This document shows positions 11,401 through 23,409 of a stretch of DNA of 64,000 bases, in pieces (the stretch's first letter is position 1; each line of letters starts with the position of its first letter). A program made the position numbers and the translations under genes. A model generated the notes under the pieces. The model did no database searches and was not told where the DNA came from. It was given only the letters and a program-made list of their open reading frames with translations. The stretch is from Arachis hypogaea. Its lineage: Eukaryota > Streptophyta > Magnoliopsida > Fabales > Fabaceae. The stretch lies in the NCBI RefSeq assembly GCF_003086295.3, contig NC_092051.1, positions 74,587,772 to 74,651,771 of the forward strand, given 5' to 3'.

Positions 11401-12386
11401 AATTTCAGAGGCTCTTTTATTTCCTCTGAATCCTCCAAATCAGGCTGAACATCTTTAAAGATGTCTTCCAACTCTGATTCGAGACTCACAGCCATGTTGA
11501 TCTCTTCTACCAAAGAGTCAATAAGATCAACTTTTATGCAGTCTTTTGATGTGTCTGGATGCTGCATGGCTTTGACAGCATTCAACTTAAACTCATCATC
11601 ATTGACTCTCAGGGTTATTTCCACCTGTTGGACATCAATGAGAGTTCGTCCAGTTGCTAGGAAGGGTCTTCCTAGAATGAGAGTAGCACTCTTGTGCTCC
11701 TCCATTTCCAGCACTAAGAAGTCAGTGGGAAAGGCGAATGGCCCAACTCTGATAATCATGTCTTCAATCACGCCTGATGGGTATTTAATGGAGCCATCAG
11801 CAAGTTGGAGACATATCCGGGTTGGTTTAACTTCTTCAGTTAAACCAAGCTTTCTGATAGTGGATGCAGGTATTAGGTTGATGCTTGCCCCAAGATCACA
11901 TAAAGCTGTCTTGGTGCAATTACCTTCTAATGTGCATGGTATCAGAAAACTCCCAGGGTCTTTAAGTTTTTCAGGAAAGCTTTTCAGAATGACTGCACTG
12001 CATTCTTCATTGAGGAGAACTCTTTCAGTTTCTCTCCAATCCTTCTTATGACTCAAGATCTCTTTCATGAACTTCGCAAAAGAAGGTATTTGCTCAAGTG
12101 CCTCTGCAAATGGAATCTTTATTTCAAGAGTCCTGAGATAATCTGCAAAGCGAGAAAATTGCTTATCCTGCTCCTCTTGGCGGTGTTTTTGAGGATAAGG
12201 TATCTTGGATTTATATTCCTCAACCTTAGTTGATGTAGCTTTATTTCCTACAAAAGTGGTTGAAGAAGCCTTTTTAGATGGGTTGTCATCAACACTTGTG
12301 TGTGTCTGATCCCTCACTGGCAATTGAGTGCCAGAGTTAGAAGCTGGAGTGACGTTAGACGCCAGCTCCTCATCTGTTCCTAGCGT
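8482..12386 (-). pseudogene. TE4 pol: protease, RT, RNase H, integrase
   Basis: Polyprotein of an Athila-type Ty3/gypsy element. In order: aspartic protease (LCDLGASINL near 11900); reverse transcriptase with [12 protein letters not shown] and the catalytic FMDDF; RNase H with [24 protein letters not shown] and YTDHAA; integrase zinc finger (H...H near [18 protein letters not shown]) and DDE core ([30 protein letters not shown]), then a basic C-terminal tail ending at 8482. Breaks: an in-frame TAG at 11097-11099 between protease and RT, a TAG replacing a Trp codon at 8871-8873, then a 1-bp frameshift and a TAA near 8750. Catalytic residues are otherwise present, so decay is recent. Confidence 0.93.
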
Positions 12387-13491
12387 CTAAACGCCAGAAC
12401 TGTGCTTCTTTTGGGCGTTCAACGCCAGATCCTTGCTTGTTTCAGGCGTTGAACGCCAATCCTGAGCATGGTCTGGGCGTTCAGCGCCAGAATTATTTTT
12501 CCCTGGGCTCTTATTGTCCTTAGGTGGATTTTGGGTGGTTTGCTCATTTCTTGGCTTCTTGCTGCCTTGAGGTGGGGTATTTAATGTCTTTCCACTTCTT
12601 AATTGAACTGCTTGGCATTCTTCTATTATTTGTTTTGACAGCTGCTGCTTTGTTTGCTTCAATTGTTCTTCCATATTTATGTTAGCCATCCTTGTCTCTT
12701 GTAGTCTATCCTTGAATTCGGCTAACTGCTTTGTTAGAAAGTCCAGTTGCTGATTGAATTCAGCAGCTTGTTTTACAGGACTGAGCAGTTACTGTTTTAA
12801 CCTCTTCTTTCATGGAAGGGTCACTGCTTAGGTACAGATGCTGATTTCTGGCAACTGTATCAATGAGCTCTTGAGCTTCTTCAATTGTCTTTCTCATGTG
12901 GATAGATCCACCAGCTGAGTAATCTAGAGACATCTAAGCTCTTTCTGCAAGCCCATAGTAGAAGATGTCTAACTGAACCCACTCTGAAAATATTTCAGAG
13001 GGGCATTTTCGTAGCATCTCTCTGTATCTCTCCCAGGCATCATAAAGAGATTCACTATCTCCTTGTTTAAAGCCTTGGATGTCCAGCCTTAGCTGTGTCA
13101 TCCGTTTTAGAGGAAAGTATTGATTCAGGAATTTTTCTGTCAGCTGTTTCCATGTCCTTATGTTGGCCTTAGGTTGGTTATTTAACCACCTCTTAGCTTG
13201 GTCTTTTATAGCAAACTGAAACAGTAATAATCTGTAGACATCCTGATCTACTTCCTTATCATGTACTGTGTTAGCAATCTGTAAAAACTGTGCCAGAAAC
13301 TCTGTAGGTTCTTCCTGTGGAAGACCGGAATACTGGCAACTTTGCTGCACCATGATAATGAGCTGAGGATTCAACTCAAAGCTACTAACTCCAATGGAGG
13401 GTATGCAGATACTACTCCCATATGAAGTAGTAGAGGGGTTAGCATATGACCCCAGAGTCCTCCTGGACTGTTCATTTCCGCTTAGGTCCAT
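12387..13491 (-). pseudogene. TE4 gag
   Basis: Capsid-type gag. The 185-codon part from 13491 starts MDLSGNEQSRRTLGSYA and contains the retrotransposon gag domain (FELNPQLIIMVQQ, LLLFQFAIKDQAKRWLNNQP, LRLDIQGFKQGDSESLYDAWERY). A TAG at about 12934 interrupts it, and the frame shifts before 12689, where a Q/K-rich segment (MEEQLKQTKQQLSKQ) continues into pol through a further TAG at 12387. No CCHC zinc knuckle is visible. The stretch 12390-12490 carries the GGCGTT/AACGCC palindromes found in the LTR, read here as codons. Gag would form the virus-like particle. Confidence 0.85.
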
Positions 13492-14253
13492 GATGGAGAA
13501 AGGGAGATAATGTAAAATAGAAGAAAATATTTTTATTTATTTAATTATTTATTTATTTTGAAAACAAAAAAAATTAAAATAAAATAAATAAAAATAGGTG
13601 AAGATTTTCGAAAAAATGAGGAGAGAGAAAGTGGTTAGGAAGTTTTGAAAAGGATATGATGATTTTTGAAAAAAGGTTTTAAATTTTGAAATAAAAATTT
13701 GAATTTTAAAGGTAAATTTCAAAAATTTGCTTTAAAATAGAGAGAAAAGATATTTTTGGATTTAAAGAGGAGAGAGAAAAATAATAAGATAGTACAAGAT
13801 TTAAAATTTTTAGATCTAATGCTCCTTGTTTTCGAAAATTTTGGAGGGAAAACACCAAGGAACACCAAACTTAAAAATTTTAAGATCAAGACACAAGAAA
13901 ACTCAAGAATACTTTGAAGACTCACAAGAACACAAGAACATGAAGAAAGAACACCAAACTTAAAATTTTTAGAAAACGAAACTAAAATTTTCGAAAAACA
14001 AAGGAAAATCAACAAGAAAACACCAAACTTAAAGTTTGGCACAAGATTATTTCAAAGAAAAATTATTTTTGGAAAAGATTTTAAAAATAGGATAGCCAAT
14101 TACTAAGAACATAAGCACCACGCTCTAGCTAATTGAGCTATAAATTTAAAGTGTTTTAACAAGGTATAAATAATAAAAGACTCTAAACCAAAAAGAAAAT
14201 TTTTTCCTAATCTAAGCAACAAAATAAACCGTCAGTTGTCCAAACTCAAACAA
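13492..14253 (-). other. TE4 5' leader
   Basis: A/T-rich untranslated leader between primer site and gag. It contains three AAGTTTGGTGT-type boxes on the element strand (near 13860, 13951 and 14022). The last forms a near-perfect palindrome, CCAAACTTAAAGTTTGG, at 14023-14039. No reading frame is supported. Confidence 0.65.
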
Positions 14254-14271
14254 TCTCCGGCAACGGCGCCA
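14254..14271 (-). other. TE4 primer binding site
   Basis: TGGCGCCGTTGCCGGAG on the element strand, 6 nt from the LTR. It fits the 3' end of plant tRNA-Asp, the primer commonly given for Athila elements. Confidence 0.85.
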
Positions 14272-14277
14272 AAAACT

Positions 14278-15814
14278 TGGTGCACGAAATTGGAAATCAC
14301 AGTTCTTCACAAATTCGCACAACTAACCAGCAAGTGCACTGGGTCGTCCAAGTAATACCTTACGTGAGTAAGGGTCGATCCCACGGAGATTGTTGGCTTG
14401 AAGCAATCTATGGTTATCTTGTAACTTTTAGTCAGGAAAATAATAAAATAATTCACTTATCAAATTTGATTGCAAGGAATAAAAGGGCAGAACACAAATT
14501 ATACTTGTATGCAATGATGGAGAATATGTTGGAGTTTTAGAGATCTTTGTCTTCTGAAATTTTGCTTTCCTCTGTTTCTGATTCACGCACGCATGTCCTC
14601 CTATGCCAAGCTATGTGTTGGTGGATCACCGTTGTCAATGGCTACCATCCATCCTTCCAGTGAAAAGGGTCCAGGTGTGCTGTCACCGCTCGGCTAATCA
14701 TCTGCAGGTTCTCAATCGTACCGGAATAGGATTTACTATCCTTTTGCGTCTGTCACTACGCCCAGCACTCGCGAGTTTGAAGCTCGTCACAGTCATTCAA
14801 TCCCTGAATCCTACTCGGAATACCACAGACAAGGTTTAGACTTTTCGGATTCTCTTGAATGCTGCCATCAATCTAGCTTATACCACGAAGATTCCAATTA
14901 AGAGATCTAAGAGATATTCATTCATTCTACAGTGGAACGTAAGTGGTTGTCAGGCACGCGTTCATGGAGGAATGATGATGATTGTCACGTTTATCACATT
15001 CATATTGAAGTGCGAATGGATATCTTAGATAGGAACACGCATGTTTGAATGGAAAACAGAAATACTTGCATTAGTTCATTGAGACACAGCAGAGCTCCTC
15101 ACCCCCAACAATGGAGTTTAGAGACTCATGCCGTCAAAAGGTTCAAAGTTTAGATCTAAAATGTCATGAGATACAAGACAAGTCTCTAAAAGTTGTTTAA
15201 ATACTAGACTAGTAAACTAGGTTTACAGAAAATGATTAAACTAAGATAGATAGTGCAGAAATCCAGTTCTGAGGCCCACTTGGTATGTGCTGGGGCTGAG
15301 ACTTAAGCTAATCACGTGGATAGGGCTGTTTTGGGCATTCAACGCCAGCTTTGGATCCTTTTCTGGCGTTGAACTCCAACTTGTGACTTGTTTCTGGCGC
15401 TGGACGCAAGACTGCAACATGGAACTGGCGTTGAACGCCAGTTTACGTCGTCTATCCTTGAGCAAAGTATGGACTATTATATATTGCTGGAAAGCCCTGG
15501 ATGTCTACTTTCCAACGCAATTGGAAGCGCGCCATTTGGACTCCTGTAGCTGCAGAAATTCCATTCCGAGTGCAGAGAGGTCAAAATCCAACAGCATCAG
15601 CAGTTCTTTTTCAGCCTGAATCAGATTTCTGCTCAGCTCCCTCAATTTCAGCCAGAAAATACCTGAAATTACAGAAAAATACACAAACTCATAGTAATGT
15701 CCAGAAATATGAATTTTGCGTAGAAACTACTAAAAATAAACTAAAAACTAACTAAGACACACCAAAAACTATATGAAATTATCCCCAAAAAGCGCGTAAA
15801 ATATCCGCTCATCA
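14278..15814 (-). mobile_element. TE4 5' LTR
   Basis: 1537 bp, TGGTGCACGA to CCGCTCATCA on the plus strand. It keeps the 31-bp palindrome unit missing in the 3' LTR (about 15362-15395). The promoter is presumably within it; a weak TATTTAAA-like box is near 15196-15205 on the element strand. Confidence 0.93.
14358..14373 (-). other. U5 hairpin of TE4 5' LTR
   Basis: CCTTAC-GTGA-GTAAGG on the plus strand, about 80 bp from the primer site. Confidence 0.6.
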
Positions 15815-15819
15815 GCAAG

Positions 15820-16570
15820 TAACCTAGAGTGTGGAATAAAAATTGACAGAAAAGTAAATTACAGGAAGCTTAAATGGCTGAAACTTAAAGTGCAAGAAAT
15901 TAAAAGAGCTGAAACTTAAATTGCAAGAAAGGTAATAGCTGAAACTTAAAGTGCAGGTAATTTAAATTGCAGAATCTAAATTGCCAGAAAACATAAATTG
16001 CATGGAGAATAAAGGGGTTTTGGATGCTGGGAATCAAAACAGAACTAGAAAATGTAAATAGTAGTAAATCAGAGAACTCTAAGGTGAAGAAATTCAGAAA
16101 AATTGATCAATCAGGGTTCTAGTACCAAAACCGAAAAGAAAAATTGCAGAAGAAGAAAAAAAACAAAAAGAAAACTAAGATCAGATCTCAAATTCTAAAA
16201 CAGAAAAGGAAAATTTCAGAAGAAGAAAAACAGAAGCAAGCTAAGATCCGATCCCCAATTCTACAGAAACCCTAAAGCAGAACTAAGAGAAAAAAATAAG
16301 CAAAAGTTAAAAAGAGAAAAGTCCAAAAAGAAAAAAAGGTCCTGTTCAAATCAAATTTTATCCTATTTATACACTTTCTAATTTAGTCATCAAGTACATG
16401 GAGTGGGCTTTTTGGCCTTTGATGAAGTGGATCAGAGATGGGGTACTTCGTTGCAGCTTGCAGGGAAATGTAGCGTTCTGAAAGTGAGCGCAGCGTTCAT
16501 TCACCCACGCGTACGCGTCTACTGCGCGTGCGCGTCATTGCTCGCTGAAGTCTCATCACACGTACGCGTG
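15820..16570 (-). mobile_element. TE3 LTR, piece 2 of 3
   Basis: Continuation of the TE3 LTR after TE4. The left part has direct repeats of GCTGAAACTTAAA-like words (15880-15960), then purine-rich sequence. The right end has ACGCGTACGCGTC-type palindromes (16500-16570). No gene. Confidence 0.65.
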
Positions 16571-18112
16571 TGATAAACCCCATTTGTAGGGTTTATCTTG
16601 TGCTTGATTTAGGGAATTTTATAACCTTTTACCCACATTTATCCAATGAAATTGCATGATTTTATAACTTCTCCTTTAATTGTGCTTAAGAGTGAAAACA
16701 TGCTTTTAGGACTTAAAATAGCTAAATTTAATTCACCGTGATTTCATTATATGCCTTGATATGTTTGTTAAGTGATTTCATAATTAGGAGGCAAAGATTG
16801 GATCAAGGGAATGAAGAAAAAGCATGTAAAAATGGAGAACTCAAGAAGAAACGAAGGAATCGCAAAAGCTGTGAAGTCGACCTCTTCACACTCAAATGAC
16901 CATAACTTGAGCTACAGAGGTCCAATGGATGCAGTTTAAGTTGCTTTGGAAAGCTAACATCTGGGGCTTCGAAAATAAGATTTGCCATAGTTGCATCTCG
17001 GATAGGGGCACGCACGCGCACGGTACACATACACGCTGATGGGTGCACTTGATCCACTTAATGGAACTCGTGGCCAGCAGTTTTAGAAGCCTTGTGAGCC
17101 CAATCCAACTCATTTCTGATGCTATTTAAGCCAAGGATTGAAGGGGAATTAATATACTTTTGATCATTAGTTTAGTTTAGGTTAGTTTTGGAGGGAAAGT
17201 TAGTTTCTAGAGAGAGAAGCTCTCACTTCTCTCTAGGATTAGGAATTAGGATTAGGATTAGTTCTTAGATCTATGTTTTCATTCATGCTTCCCTCTACTT
17301 TTGCTTCTTAATTCTTTGTTGTTGCAATCATCTTCTTCTATTCTTTTGTTGTAATTTCCTTTATGTTGCTTGTATATTTTGTTATAGATCTACTCTTGTT
17401 CCTTCTCTTTTCTTTCAATTCAAGTTGATGTAATTCATAATAATTGTACTTCTTTTAGTTGTTGTTGTTAATTCTTTGCAATTAGTTGTTGTTAGATTTT
17501 ACTCTTGTTGTTGATTTACTATGCTTTATTCTTTTTCCTTCCATGTGTTTGTCAAAATGCTTGAGAAGATGTTAGAGTAGATTTTAATGCTCTTGGCTTG
17601 GGGAGGTAACTTAGGAACTCTTGAGTTACTAATGTCCAAGTGATTGACGATTGGGAGCCATTAACTCTAGATCTCACTAATTGAATTGGTGTAGAACTAG
17701 GACTTACGGACTTGGATTGACATATCTCATTTGACTTTCCTTTATTAGTTAGAGGATGACTTAATGCGGTTGATCCTTGTCAATTCTCATGTTGTGGTTA
17801 GTGATAGGGATAGAGATCCTTGACCACCAAACCTTGCCAAGACCTTTTGTTTTTTAAATTTCATTTCCATTTACTTTTCATGTTTCTTACCCAAAATCCC
17901 AAAATATACAACTCATAACCAATAACAAGAACACTTGTTTGCAATTCCTAGGGAGAACGACCCGAGGTTCAATACTTCGATTTATAAATTTAGGAGTTTG
18001 TTACTTGTGATAACCAAATTTTCGTATGAAAGGATTATTGTTGGTTTAGAAGCTATACTTTACAACGAGAGTTCAATTGTGAATTCTAGACCACACAAAA
18101 GTCATTTCATCA
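16571..18112 (+). mobile_element. TE5 solo LTR
   Basis: About 1.54 kb starting TGATAAACCCC and ending TTTCATCA. Candidate target copies are GCGTG at 16566-16570 and GCATG at 18113-18117 (one mismatch). The start forms a hairpin, GATAAACCC with GGGTTTATC. The U5 hairpin CGAGG/CTTCG lies near 17962-17980. It contains GGATTAGGATTAGGATTAG near 17240 and no coding region. The right boundary is less certain than the left. Confidence 0.75.
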
Positions 18113-18117
18113 GCATG

Positions 18118-18907
18118 CTTCACGCCCATGCGTCCTTTTGCATTTTTGCATATCGACGCGTACGCGTCACCTACGCGTACGCGTCTTTGCCATCTGCAGC
18201 CTGCATCAAGCTTGCGCGCACCATTCATGCGTGCGCATCCTTGATAGCTTTCGTTTAGTGAGTTCGCGCCATGAACGCTTCCCACGCGTGCGCGTCCTCT
18301 GCGCGTGCGCTTGGATAGCAAAATTGTGATTCCAAGCTTCTACGCCACCCACGCGTAAGCGTGCTTCATTCCAGATGCTCCATTGACACGTGCGCGTCAT
18401 GTACGCGTGTGTGTCGGTTGCGAAACTTTCAATTCCAAATTCAAATCTACCCGAAAATGCTCACTAAATTAACGTAGTTCTCCTTTTGCAAATGATCACC
18501 AATCACTTCCATGCGTACGCATCATGCACGCGTACACGTGGGTCTTCAAATTTTGTTGCTCGACACGTAAGCGTCTTATACACGTGCGTATCGCTAGAGA
18601 GCGTGGCATTCTTTATTTGAGTGTAGCGTTACTCTGCACTGCCCTTCTTTCTCTTCATTTTTCACCTGTAATCAACCAAACAAGCAATCAAAGTCTCACC
18701 AAAATCACAAGGTTTTTGCATCATTTATAATAATCACCTTTCTTGCATATATCTCATAATTTTGTATAAAGTTAGTGATGTATGATTGAATCAAGATAAA
18801 CATAAAATTCCACTCCAATCACTTACTTATTGTGCAAGAAAGTGCATAAAACCTAATGAAACAAATGAAAAATGCTTGTGAAACTAGCATAAGATGACTT
18901 GTCATCA
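18118..18907 (-). mobile_element. TE3 LTR, piece 3 of 3 (LTR start)
   Basis: Ends on the plus strand in GATGACTTGTCATCA, so on its own strand the LTR starts TGATGAC with a 6-bp terminal hairpin (GATGAC/GTCATC, 18893-18906). The neighbouring sequence from 18908 matches the middle of the TE6 LTR (43995 onward), so TE3 inserted into the TE6 5' LTR. Confidence 0.7.
18123..18610. repeat. ACGCGTACGCGT palindrome array in TE3
   Basis: At least ten units of the kind GACGCGTACGCGTC and CCACGCGTGCGCGTCC, spaced irregularly through the LTR. Overlapping frames on both strands (Arg/Val/His-rich) are repeat artefacts. Piece 2 holds the start of the same array. Confidence 0.75.
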
Positions 18908-19805
18908 CTTACTTCACTTCATCTTTTTACATATCTTGCACTTTTCTCTATCCTATGAGTAGCTAAACTCCCTTTCATTGCGGGAGGGAGCTCTATTGTA
19001 CTTGATGGATTAATTGATAGTGAATGTCTTCTTCTCTTCATCTCTCTTTGATTTGTTAGAAGGAATTTCGTTCTTCATGCTTAGTGTTCAATCATCTTGG
19101 AAAAGAGGTTGAATGCAAAATGGATTTCATGGGAGCCTTGGAAAAGGAAACATAAAATCATGCTTGAAATCCCTGCTCACATTGAGTAGATCTGGGTTTT
19201 GGGATTCGATATGATGACATGAAATCTACCCAATTACCTGGATCTATGAGGATGTGTTGTAAAATCAGGGACCAAGCCTATCTCTCTTCGTGAGCAATTA
19301 GACCAAAAAATTAGCTGATTACCAAGATTTGAGAGATTGAATCACCAAGGAATTGGGGTTCAATCAATCATGATTACCAAGAGGTCAATGAGTTACATGA
19401 TTGAAGATGAGATAATCTGAATTTAATCCAAAGAGAGCAACATCTCACAACTCTAACGAATCTTCCCTATTCTTTATAGCTTTCTTTAATTTCTGCTATT
19501 AACCCATTCTCCATTTATAATTCAGTCATTTATGTTTCTGCAATTTACTTTCATGTTCTTTACATTTTTGCACTTTGTTGCTTTCCTTTATTCTTAAGTC
19601 ATTTATAATTCTGCTATTTAGAATTCTGCACTCAATAGTTCTTCTTGATTAGCTTGACTAAATCTCCCAGTAACTAAAGTTGTTCAATTAATCAATCTCT
19701 GTGGGATTCGACCTCACTCATTGTGAGTTATTACTTGACGATAATTTGGTAAACTTGCCAAGAGGGGATCATTATTATAGTGATATAGTAAATTTCCAAT
19801 TATCA
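18908..19805 (+). mobile_element. TE6 5' LTR, 3' portion
   Basis: Matches 43995-44904 of the 3' LTR. Ends CCAATTATCA, followed 6 nt later by the primer site. The remainder of this LTR was separated by the TE3 insertion. Confidence 0.85.
19713..19727 (+). other. U5 hairpin of TE6 5' LTR
   Basis: CTCAC-TCATT-GTGAG, followed by TTATTACTTGACGA. The 3' LTR copy at 44815-44829 has one mismatched pair. Confidence 0.55.
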
Positions 19806-19811
19806 AGTTTA

Positions 19812-19829
19812 TGGCGCCGTTGTCGGGGA
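19812..19829 (+). other. TE6 primer binding site
   Basis: TGGCGCCGTTGTCGGGGA, a tRNA-Asp-type site with one change from the usual TGCCGGGGA. The 258 nt from here to gag is A/T-rich leader with nothing else recognised. Confidence 0.85.
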
Positions 19830-20088
19830 TTGATTCTGAATTGACAATGATTAAGTTGATGGGTATTTAGATTAAGCATTTTCTTTACTTTGATAATCAT
19901 TTTAATTTCAGTTCCTTATCTTCTTTATTTCTTTTAGCATTTAATTTTTCAATTGGTCATTGTATATATATCCATTCTAACAAGAAGCAAACTAACTATT
20001 TGATGCTTTGCATCTACCAAGTTTGACTTACCCACCCTCCTCTCAAGAGGGTGTTTATCTTTGTTTTAGATTGTGTTTTGTATTGTGT

Positions 20089-21890
20089 ATGACAGGGAGG
20101 AGAGGAGCTATAACCTCCTACAATTCTAAACCTGAAAGGACATTTCTAAGATTAAAAAGAGAGGTAGGAGCAAGAGGTAAAAGGGTAGTTGGTGAGGAAG
20201 AAGAAGAAGAGAATCTAACCCAAAACAGGGAGGGTGAAACATACAATCATCAAGATGAAGTAGTAGGTAACCATGCTCCTCCACAAGAAAGAAGAATACT
20301 GGGCTCTTTCATCAATCCCAGTCCTGGGAATTGTGGGAGTAGCATCTTGAGACCCACCATTCATGCCAACAACGTTAAGCTCAAACCACAGCTAATCACT
20401 CTTGTTCAAAATAGTTGCTCATTTGGAGGAAATGCTCAAGAAGATCCTAATCAACATCTAACTACCTTCTTGAGAATTTGTGACACTGTGAAGGCTAATG
20501 GGGTTCACCCTGACACTTATAGATTACTTTTGTTCCCCTTATCTCTTAGGGACAAAGCATCTAAGTGGCTTGAATCCTTCCCAAAGGAGAGTTTGACAAC
20601 TTGGGAAGAAGTGGTGAACAAGTTCTTGGCAAAATTCTACCTTCCCCAAAGAGTTATCAAGTTGAGAACTGAGGTACAAACATTCAGACAACAAGATAGA
20701 GGGACTCTCTACGAAGCTTGGAAGAGGTATAAAGAGCTAACGAGAAAATGCCCTCCGGACATGTTCTATGAGTGGGTACAGCTACACATTTTTTATGAAG
20801 GATTATCTCAAGAGGCAAAGAAGGCCTTATATCACTCTTCAGGAGGCTCCCTCAATACCAAAAAGATAATTGAAGAGGCCATATATATCATAGAAACTAT
20901 GGCTAACAATGAGTATTTCTATGCCTCCGATAGAAATCCAAGAAGGGGAGTAATGGAGCTCAACTATATGGATACTTTGCTGGCTCAAAACAAGGTGATC
21001 ATAACTCAATTAGCAGCTCTAACCAAGCAAATGGAGAAGAATCAAGTTTCAGTTATCAATGCTCAAGCACTTGTGCAAGAAGGAGCTAGCCCAGAAGTTG
21101 AATGTGAATGGGAGCAGGCCAACTATGTGAACAATTCATCCAGACAACCATATGATCCCAATGCTAAAACCTACAATCCAAGTTGGAATAACCACCCAAA
21201 TTTTAGATAGGGAAACCAACAGAATCATACCCAAGACCATAAACCATACCACTCTAACCAGTACAACAATTCCATCCATTAATCTAACAATCATAGTCCC
21301 TACCACAACTCACATAATGCCCCCTACCACTCCAACCAACAATCTCACAGCAACTATTCTCAAAACATACACACTTTAACTTCACAACCATGTGATGACA
21401 ATGATAAATTATCAAGGTTAGAAGCTATGATGGCACGAATGGAAGGAGACATCACTACTATTACAGAGAGACAAGCACAAATTGAAAACAAAGTTAGATG
21501 CATATTAAGAAAAGGTCAAATCCAACATAAAAAACCAAGGAGCAGCAATCACAAAACTGGAATCGCAATTTGGATACTTATCCAAGCAGATACCAATGTC
21601 TACTAATGCATTTCCCAGCAACACCATGACTAATCCAAGAGAGGAATGCAAGGCCATCACACTAAGAAGTGGGAAGGTGGCAAAGGAGACACCTTCTAGC
21701 CACAACTTGTAGAAGGAAGAGGCTATCAAAGACTCAGAAATCAAAGAGGAATAGGAGTTGGATAATCCAACTCCACCAAATGAAGTCTTGAAGCCATATG
21801 TACCAAAAGCACCCTACCCACAAAGGCTGAAAATAGATGGGAAAGATAGCCAGTTTTCTAGGTTCTTGGAGATCTTTAAGAGGCTTTAAA
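20089..21890 (+). pseudogene. TE6 gag
   Basis: I choose the ATG at 20089 (MTGRRGAITS); an in-frame ATG at 20008 is possible, but its extra 27 residues look untranslated. The gag domain includes LKPQLITLVQNSCSFGG, LLLFPLSLRDKASKWLESFP, LRTEVQTFRQQDRGTLYEAW and KCPPDMFYEWVQLHIFYEGL. A TAG at 21208-21210 ends the open part. Tail sequence continues with further stops, a His/Asn-rich segment, and a frame change near 21510. No CCHC knuckle is visible. The element's capsid gene, now non-functional. Confidence 0.85.
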
Positions 21891-23409
21891 TCAACATCCC
21901 TTTTGCTGAAGCACTAGAGCAAATGCCACACTATGCCAATTTCCTAAAAGAGCTCATGACTAAGAAAAAAAACTGGGGAGAAAAGAAAACTATAGTGTTT
22001 ACAGAGGAATGTAGTGCCATCATACAAAAGAAGCTTCCTCAAAATATGAAGGATCATGGGAGCTTCCGAATCCCATGCATCATAGGGGATATTAGCATTG
22101 AAAAAGCATTGTCTGATCTGGGAGCTAGCATCAACCTTATTTCCTTCGCCATGATGAAGAGAATGAGAATTGAAGAGGCCAAACAAACAAGAATGGCACT
22201 TCAACTAGCTGATAGGACATTCAAGTTTCCTCATAGAGTAGTAGAAGACTTGTTGGTTAAGGTGGGAGAGTTCATCTTCCCAACTGATTTTGTAGTGCTT
22301 TATATGGAAGAAGTGGCCAATGCATCAATCATACTAGGGAGGCAATTCTTAGCAGTAACTAGAGCTATAATTGATGTACAAAAGGGAGAATTAGTCTTAA
22401 GGCTACATGAAGAAAAGATGGTGTTCAGTGTTTTTTCTGCAATGAGTTACCCAAAGGAGTCCATTGAAGAATGTATGATGGTAGACACAATGGAGAAGCT
22501 GGTTCAAGGAGTCCTAGAAGAAGATCAATGTGAAGATGTAATGGAGCAAGAGCAAAAAACATCATGTGGTGAGCTACCATAAGAAAGAATGGAAGGTTCA
22601 ATCATGCTAGACAAGGCAAACAAGGAGAAAGTGAAAGCACCAAAGCTGGAGTTAAAGACTCTACCTCCAAGCTTGAAGTATGCCTACTTAGGTAAAAATG
22701 ATACATATCCAGCAATCATCAACTCAAGCTTGAGTGAGGAACAAGAGGAGGAACTTATTGAGGTGTTGAGACAACACAAGGATGCCATAGGGTGGACACT
22801 TTCAGTTTTAAAGGGGATAAGCCCTTCTATGTGTATGCACAAAATTTTTCTTGAGGAGGATGCCAAGCCCTCAATACAGCCACAAAGAAGATTGAATCCT
22901 TCAATGAAGGAAGTGATGCAAAAGGAAGTACTCAAGTTATGGCAAGCACGAGTGATTTACCCTATCTCTGACAGCCCTTGGGTGAGCCCGGTTTAAGTAG
23001 TTCCCAAGAAGAGAGGAATCACAGTTGTGCCAAATGAAAGAAATGAGTTGATACCAACAAGAACTATGACTGGATGGCGCATGTGTATACACTACAAGAA
23101 ACTCAATGAAGCCACAAGGAAGGACCATTTCCCTCTACCATTCATAGATCAAATGTTAGAGAGGCTTGTCGGGCATGAGTACTATTGTTTCTTGGATCGA
23201 TACTCAAGCTACAACCAGATTGTAGTGGACCCTAAGGACCAAGAAAAAACTTGTTTCACTGCCCTTATGGTGTTTTTTCATATAGACGTATGCCCTTAGG
23301 TTTGTGCAATGCACCTGCCACATTCCAAAGGTGCATGCTGTCCAGCTTTTCTGACATGATTGAGAGGTTTATTGAGGTTTGCATGGATGAATGTTCGGTG
23401 TTTGGTGAC
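21890..23409 (+). pseudogene. TE6 protease and N-terminal RT
   Basis: The aspartic protease active site reads SDLGASIN (about 22112-22135), followed by IILGRQFLAV. RT starts near 22800 ([28 protein letters not shown]). Stops lie at about 22580 and 22994, and a 1-bp frameshift at about 23255. Two catalytic regions have decayed: YCFLDRYSSYNQ instead of the usual GYSGYNQ, and CMDE where FMDD is expected. TE7 cuts RT just after this motif. Confidence 0.85.

Larger units (their letters stand above)
3602..15814 (-). mobile_element. TE4, complete Athila-type Ty3/gypsy element
   Basis: A full-length element of 12.2 kb with two LTRs (1506 and 1537 bp), a tRNA-Asp-type primer site, gag, pol, ORF3 and a polypurine region, all on the minus strand. 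It is flanked by perfect 5-bp target copies GCAAG at 3597-3601 and 15815-15819. The LTRs differ by scattered substitutions (about 1-2% by eye) and one 31-bp indel, so it is one of the younger insertions here. It sits inside the TE3 LTR. The reading frames contain a few stops and at least two frameshifts, so this copy is not autonomous as it stands. Confidence 0.95.

Noticed and set aside
11461..12051. 196-codon plus-strand frame
   Set aside because: It is the antisense shadow of the TE4 protease region, whose domain motifs are clear on the minus strand.
17240..17262. Telomere-like GGATTAGGATTAG repeats
   Set aside because: The unit is GGATTA/AGGATT in a few copies inside an LTR, not the plant telomere unit TTTAGGG.
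18073..18400. Overlapping Arg/His/Val-rich frames on both strands
   Set aside because: They arise from the ACGCGTACGCGT array, which lacks stops in many frames; no start context or homology.
20008..20088. Upstream ATG for TE6 gag
   Set aside because: The extra 27 residues are unlike other gag starts here; the ATG at 20089 starts with a basic gag-like N-terminus, so I prefer it.
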